From Celoporthe dispersa (taxonomy: Eukaryota; Ascomycota; Sordariomycetes; Diaporthales; Cryphonectriaceae), in contig WAID01000004.1 of assembly GCA_016584495.1 (NCBI GenBank), positions 868,001 through 932,000 on the forward strand: a stretch of 64,000 bases of DNA, written 5' to 3'. The position numbers and the translations under genes are program-made. The notes beneath the pieces were generated by a model, which ran no database searches, was not told where the DNA came from, and saw only the letters and a list, made by a program, of their open reading frames with translations. How positions within the stretch are numbered: position 1 is the first letter of the stretch; each line of letters starts with the position of its first letter. Positions 60,904 through 64,000 of the stretch are shown here, piece after piece.

Positions 60904-62812
60904 AAATTGTTAAAGACGCGGAGGAATTATTTGGGAAGTTTAAGGGTTGTTTGCTATTATATCGATGGTCTCTGATGATCATGCGTCCTAAGCTATCGCA
61001 AATCTTCATTTTGGTATCAAGAGCGTAGAATCTGTAACTCGGCACCATTAAATGGAAAACAGCATCGGCCCCGTGCTCAGTCAGAGAACTTAGCAAGCTT
61101 ATGTGCTAGGAATTATCCGGCTCCGATAAATGCCCAATCCCACTATAGGATTCCAATTCTCAATGAGTGCTATTGTAGTTATCCTTTTTTTTTTAAAAAA
61201 AAAAAGAAAAAAGAACTCAGCTTTGAAAAACTACATGAGAATATTTTACAAGTTAAAGCAATTAGTGCAGAAGACGAAGCGATAATATTGTGCTTTGCAT
61301 AATCTGATGTATTTGGAGTACACTCTACTCCTTCTTCGTGGTGGGATCCCTTACTAATCCTCGCTGTATATGTATTGCGTCCATTTCTATACTAAGCTAT
61401 ACTATAGGTGTCCTATGGACCTTTAAGCACTCAAGGTAATGCTTCAGGAACTATTTTAAGGCTACTACTTTATTATTCTATAGCCAAACCCGTGTTATAT
61501 TTCCTAGGAAACCTCTTGCGGGGTTATTAGTTACAGCTTGAACAAATGCTGGACCTGCATACCTTTATGAACCTTGATTTGTCTGTTGCAAACGCAGTTG
61601 TTAATATTTCACACTATCAACACTCTCATGCCTCATCACAATAGTTTCCAAAATAGAAAATTTACCGACTTTATATTCACAATTACTTCGAAGGTCAATC
61701 AACTCATTTCCATGATTTTGAAACATTTGTAAGTTGATAAAACCTTCCCAGCACAATAAAGGACGCCCTGTGTTTGGATTACAGAGCTAAATCTATACAG
61801 AAAATGACATGCGATGAAAGAAATGTGTCTAAGTGCTATAAATGTAATCTCTCATTTACCCAGAGCTCTACCTTATTGCTTGAGTAAACGAAGAACAAGT
61901 CTCCATAGTAGCTGTTCTCAACACTCGCCGAAATCAACTGTTGTCCATCTCCTGACTTTCTATGCCCTTCCAAGTCTGAGAACCATCTGGACAGTATTTG
62001 TATATTTCTATCTCTAAATAAAAGCGCACTCAACAGAGTGCACAAAGGATTTAAGTGAATTCGAATTTATTGTCTGCATCTTTCTCATCCTACGCTACTG
62101 TCATATAGGTGTTCGCCATGAGGGTAGGATTGTGCGAGGTAAAAAGGATGCTCAATGGAGGAAGTTATCTGAAGATGAGAAGAACTCTGGAGTCAGAGAG
62201 ATCTAGGGAAAATTTCAAAGTAGTGGGAAACAAAGGCATGACATGGAGCAACAGTTTGACATCACTGTCTGGCGTCTCTATTCCAGTCCCCAACCTCTTG
62301 GAGTCCAGGTAGTCTGGGTAACACACCTAACCCCTGTAAAGCAGTCTGGAGAAAAGTATTAATTAGCCCTCTAAGATGCAACACAGACCCCCACCTTTTT
62401 ACATTGGACAGAACAACAAAATTAGCGCAATCCGACAAGAGAAGATGTAACATAGGCCCCACCTTCATATAATGGACATGACAAGGAAGCCACTGCAGTG
62501 CGACATAATAGATGCGACAAACAGACCCCACCTTCTTACACTGGATGGTACAGAGACATTGTTGCAGTACAAAAGGACTGTGCATGGCCGATGCGTACGA
62601 GAATCCCAACATTTGGCGCCAGCAGCACGGACGGCCATGTTGGGGTCCAAAATGTCGATCAATCGAGTTTAGCTCGTCGGGCGACTCGATTGATTGCATG
62701 CTCCTGCGCGAAGGATTGTTGAGTGCCACTTGATATCTGCGAACATCCCGCAGATAGAACGACACGCCTCGGCAAGGTCAACCCGCCACATCATTCTGTT
62801 GTATCATCAACC
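60904..62812. other. Long intergenic spacer with repeats
   Basis: About 1.9 kb without a gene I can support. It contains a T(10)A(11) palindrome near 61182-61203, nearly the same as the one near 36819, and a three-copy repeat of about 69 bases near 62373-62570. Small open frames such as 61814-62045 lack domains. Confidence 0.45.
62373..62570. repeat. Three-copy diverged tandem repeat, period about 69 bases
   Basis: Three units begin near 62373, 62442 and 62510. Each has a GATGYRACA-like start, then CCCCACCTT, then ATTGGACA or ATAATGGACA or ACTGGATGG. They are diverged by substitutions and small indels. They lie 250-440 bases upstream of the iminopeptidase start, so they may be a promoter or minisatellite element. 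Confidence 0.6.
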
Positions 62813-63895
62813 ATGGCATCACAAGTTCCCACTCGAGAAGGAAAAATTCCCTTCGAAATCCTAGGGAGAAGCGACCTGACTTGCTTTACCGATTACAAGG
62901 TCTTTGGGGAGCTCGGCAGCGTTCCTCCGGTAGTGATCCTCCATGGCGGCCCCGGCGCAGGCTATCAAACCATGCTTCCCTTTGCGGAATTGTGGCCGCA
63001 GTACGGTCTCCCCGTCATTTTCTACGATCAGATCGGCTGTGGTGCCTCGACACATCTTCCGCAGACTGCTGGCGACGACACATTATGGAATATCGAATTA
63101 TTCAAGACAGAACTAAATAATGTTCTCGATTACTTTCACCTGCGACAGCCCGGCGGCACTGGGTATCACCTCTTTGGTCATAGCTAGGGAGCTAATCTCG
63201 GCGCCGATTTTGCCACAAGTCAGCCGCCAGGTCTACAGAGACTCATCCTAGGCAGTGGGATGACAGACAGAGAGCTTTATCGCAAGGGTCTCGAACTGCG
63301 GCGGGATGAGTTACCGCTTGAAATAGCGAAACATATGAGAGAGCTCGAGCAACAAGGCGACTACGATAACCCAGCTTATAAAGAGGCTTTAATGCTCTTC
63401 TATAAGAAGTTTCTATACAGAGGAGATCCATTCCCGCCAGAAATACTAGCAGCTCTGAAAAACTTGAACGAGGACCGAACAGTTCAAGAAACAATGTATA
63501 TCTCAACCTAATTTGTTTAGCTTTATACATCCTCTGCTCCTATTCTATATGGTCTTGACTTTTAAGAATCTTACTAACATGAATATATTATCTCTAGGAA
63601 TGGCCCTACGCCTTTCGTCTTGAACGGGTCAACTCGTGACTTGACAATTATTCCTCGCGCTCACCAGATCACCGCTACCACGCTCGTCTACAACGGAGAG
63701 TACGATACGTCGCATGACGTAGCACAGATACCGTTCTTCGAGCTCATACCTCGCGTGCGCTGGGTTAAGTTCGCAAGCGGAAGTCATTCGTGCCATCTTG
63801 AAGGTGGAGGCTTACGGGAAAAGGTTTTTAAGACGGTGGGAGATTTCCTAGTACCAGGGAAACTGTATGAAAGCCCAGGAGGTCTAGAGCGATGA
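62813..63895 (+). CDS. Proline iminopeptidase-like S33 hydrolase, in-frame TAG next to the nucleophile
   Basis: A cytosolic peptidase or amidase of the proline iminopeptidase group. Exons 62813-63495 and 63598-63895 are joined across an intron (gtatat to ctctag), 327 codons in all. Motifs: HGGPGAGYQ (oxyanion), DQIGCGAS, nucleophile Ser124 in FGHS, Asp264 in GEYDTSHD, His291 in GSHSCHLE. The family has Trp after the nucleophile (GHSWG); here codon 125 (63185-63187) is TAG, and the frame is open on both sides. So the lesion is one base (TGG to TAG) in an otherwise intact gene, with no frameshift. It may be a new nonsense allele, an error, or a case of readthrough. The right end, beyond 63895, is at the window edge. 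Confidence 0.75.
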
Positions 63896-64000
63896 ACTGC
63901 AGGTCAATGCTGCGGCGCAGTCAAGCTGACTAGGTTTCGGAATGAGGCCGAAGAGTATTTAAAGATAGAGTACTTAATAAAGCGAGCAAATCTCAAATAT

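Overview
This window is nuclear DNA from a filamentous ascomycete, probably Pezizomycotina and possibly Sordariomycetes. The evidence is short GT-AG introns in most genes, Zn2Cys6 regulators, a HET-domain protein, F-box-like proteins, fungal P450s and a multi-domain PKS-NRPS. There is no operon structure, and I recognised no RNA gene or CRISPR array.

The left half (about 1-32.3 kb) is one secondary-metabolite cluster. In order it holds an amidohydrolase (+), a Baeyer-Villiger-type monooxygenase (-), a decayed P450 fragment joined to an alpha/beta-hydrolase fragment (+), a Zn2Cys6 regulator (-), an MFS exporter (-), a stand-alone enoyl reductase (-), a P450 (-), a rhodopsin/PTH11-like membrane protein (-), and the 12.9-kb megasynthase (+). 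The megasynthase domain order is KS-AT-DH-CMeT-KR-ACP-C-A-T-R with no ER domain, so the separate enoyl reductase is its natural trans partner. The expected product is a reduced polyketide joined to one amino acid, then oxidised by the P450 and the BVMO and exported. The gene set overlaps that of cytochalasan, tetramate and 2-pyridone clusters, but I found no Diels-Alderase gene. Several catalytic motifs are unusual: the condensation domain reads NPxxxDG instead of HHxxxDG, the CMeT SAM loop has lost its glycines, the release domain lacks a correctly spaced YxxxK, and the P450 I-helix has lost the usual Thr.

The right half (about 32.9-64 kb) is ordinary accessory chromosome. It holds a DUF6536-like multi-pass protein, a small three-TM protein, two F-box-type genes, a HET protein, a small secreted protein, a decayed 3-ketodihydrosphingosine reductase, a second and intact P450 with eight exons, a second Zn2Cys6 regulator, a secreted S33-type peptidase and a proline iminopeptidase, separated by AT-rich and repeat-bearing spacers.

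Two kinds of damage recur. At least six genes show a single-base frame break, five of them in homopolymer runs and one beside a GG/AAA run, which looks more like sequencing or assembly slippage than decay. Separately, two Trp codons have become TAG and a likely Gln codon TAA, all C:G-to-T:A changes in a CpA context, as RIP would give. I call a gene CDS when it has one lesion and pseudogene when it has several. Exon coordinates were worked out by hand from splice signals and frame; exon sums divide by three for every gene where I state a length.
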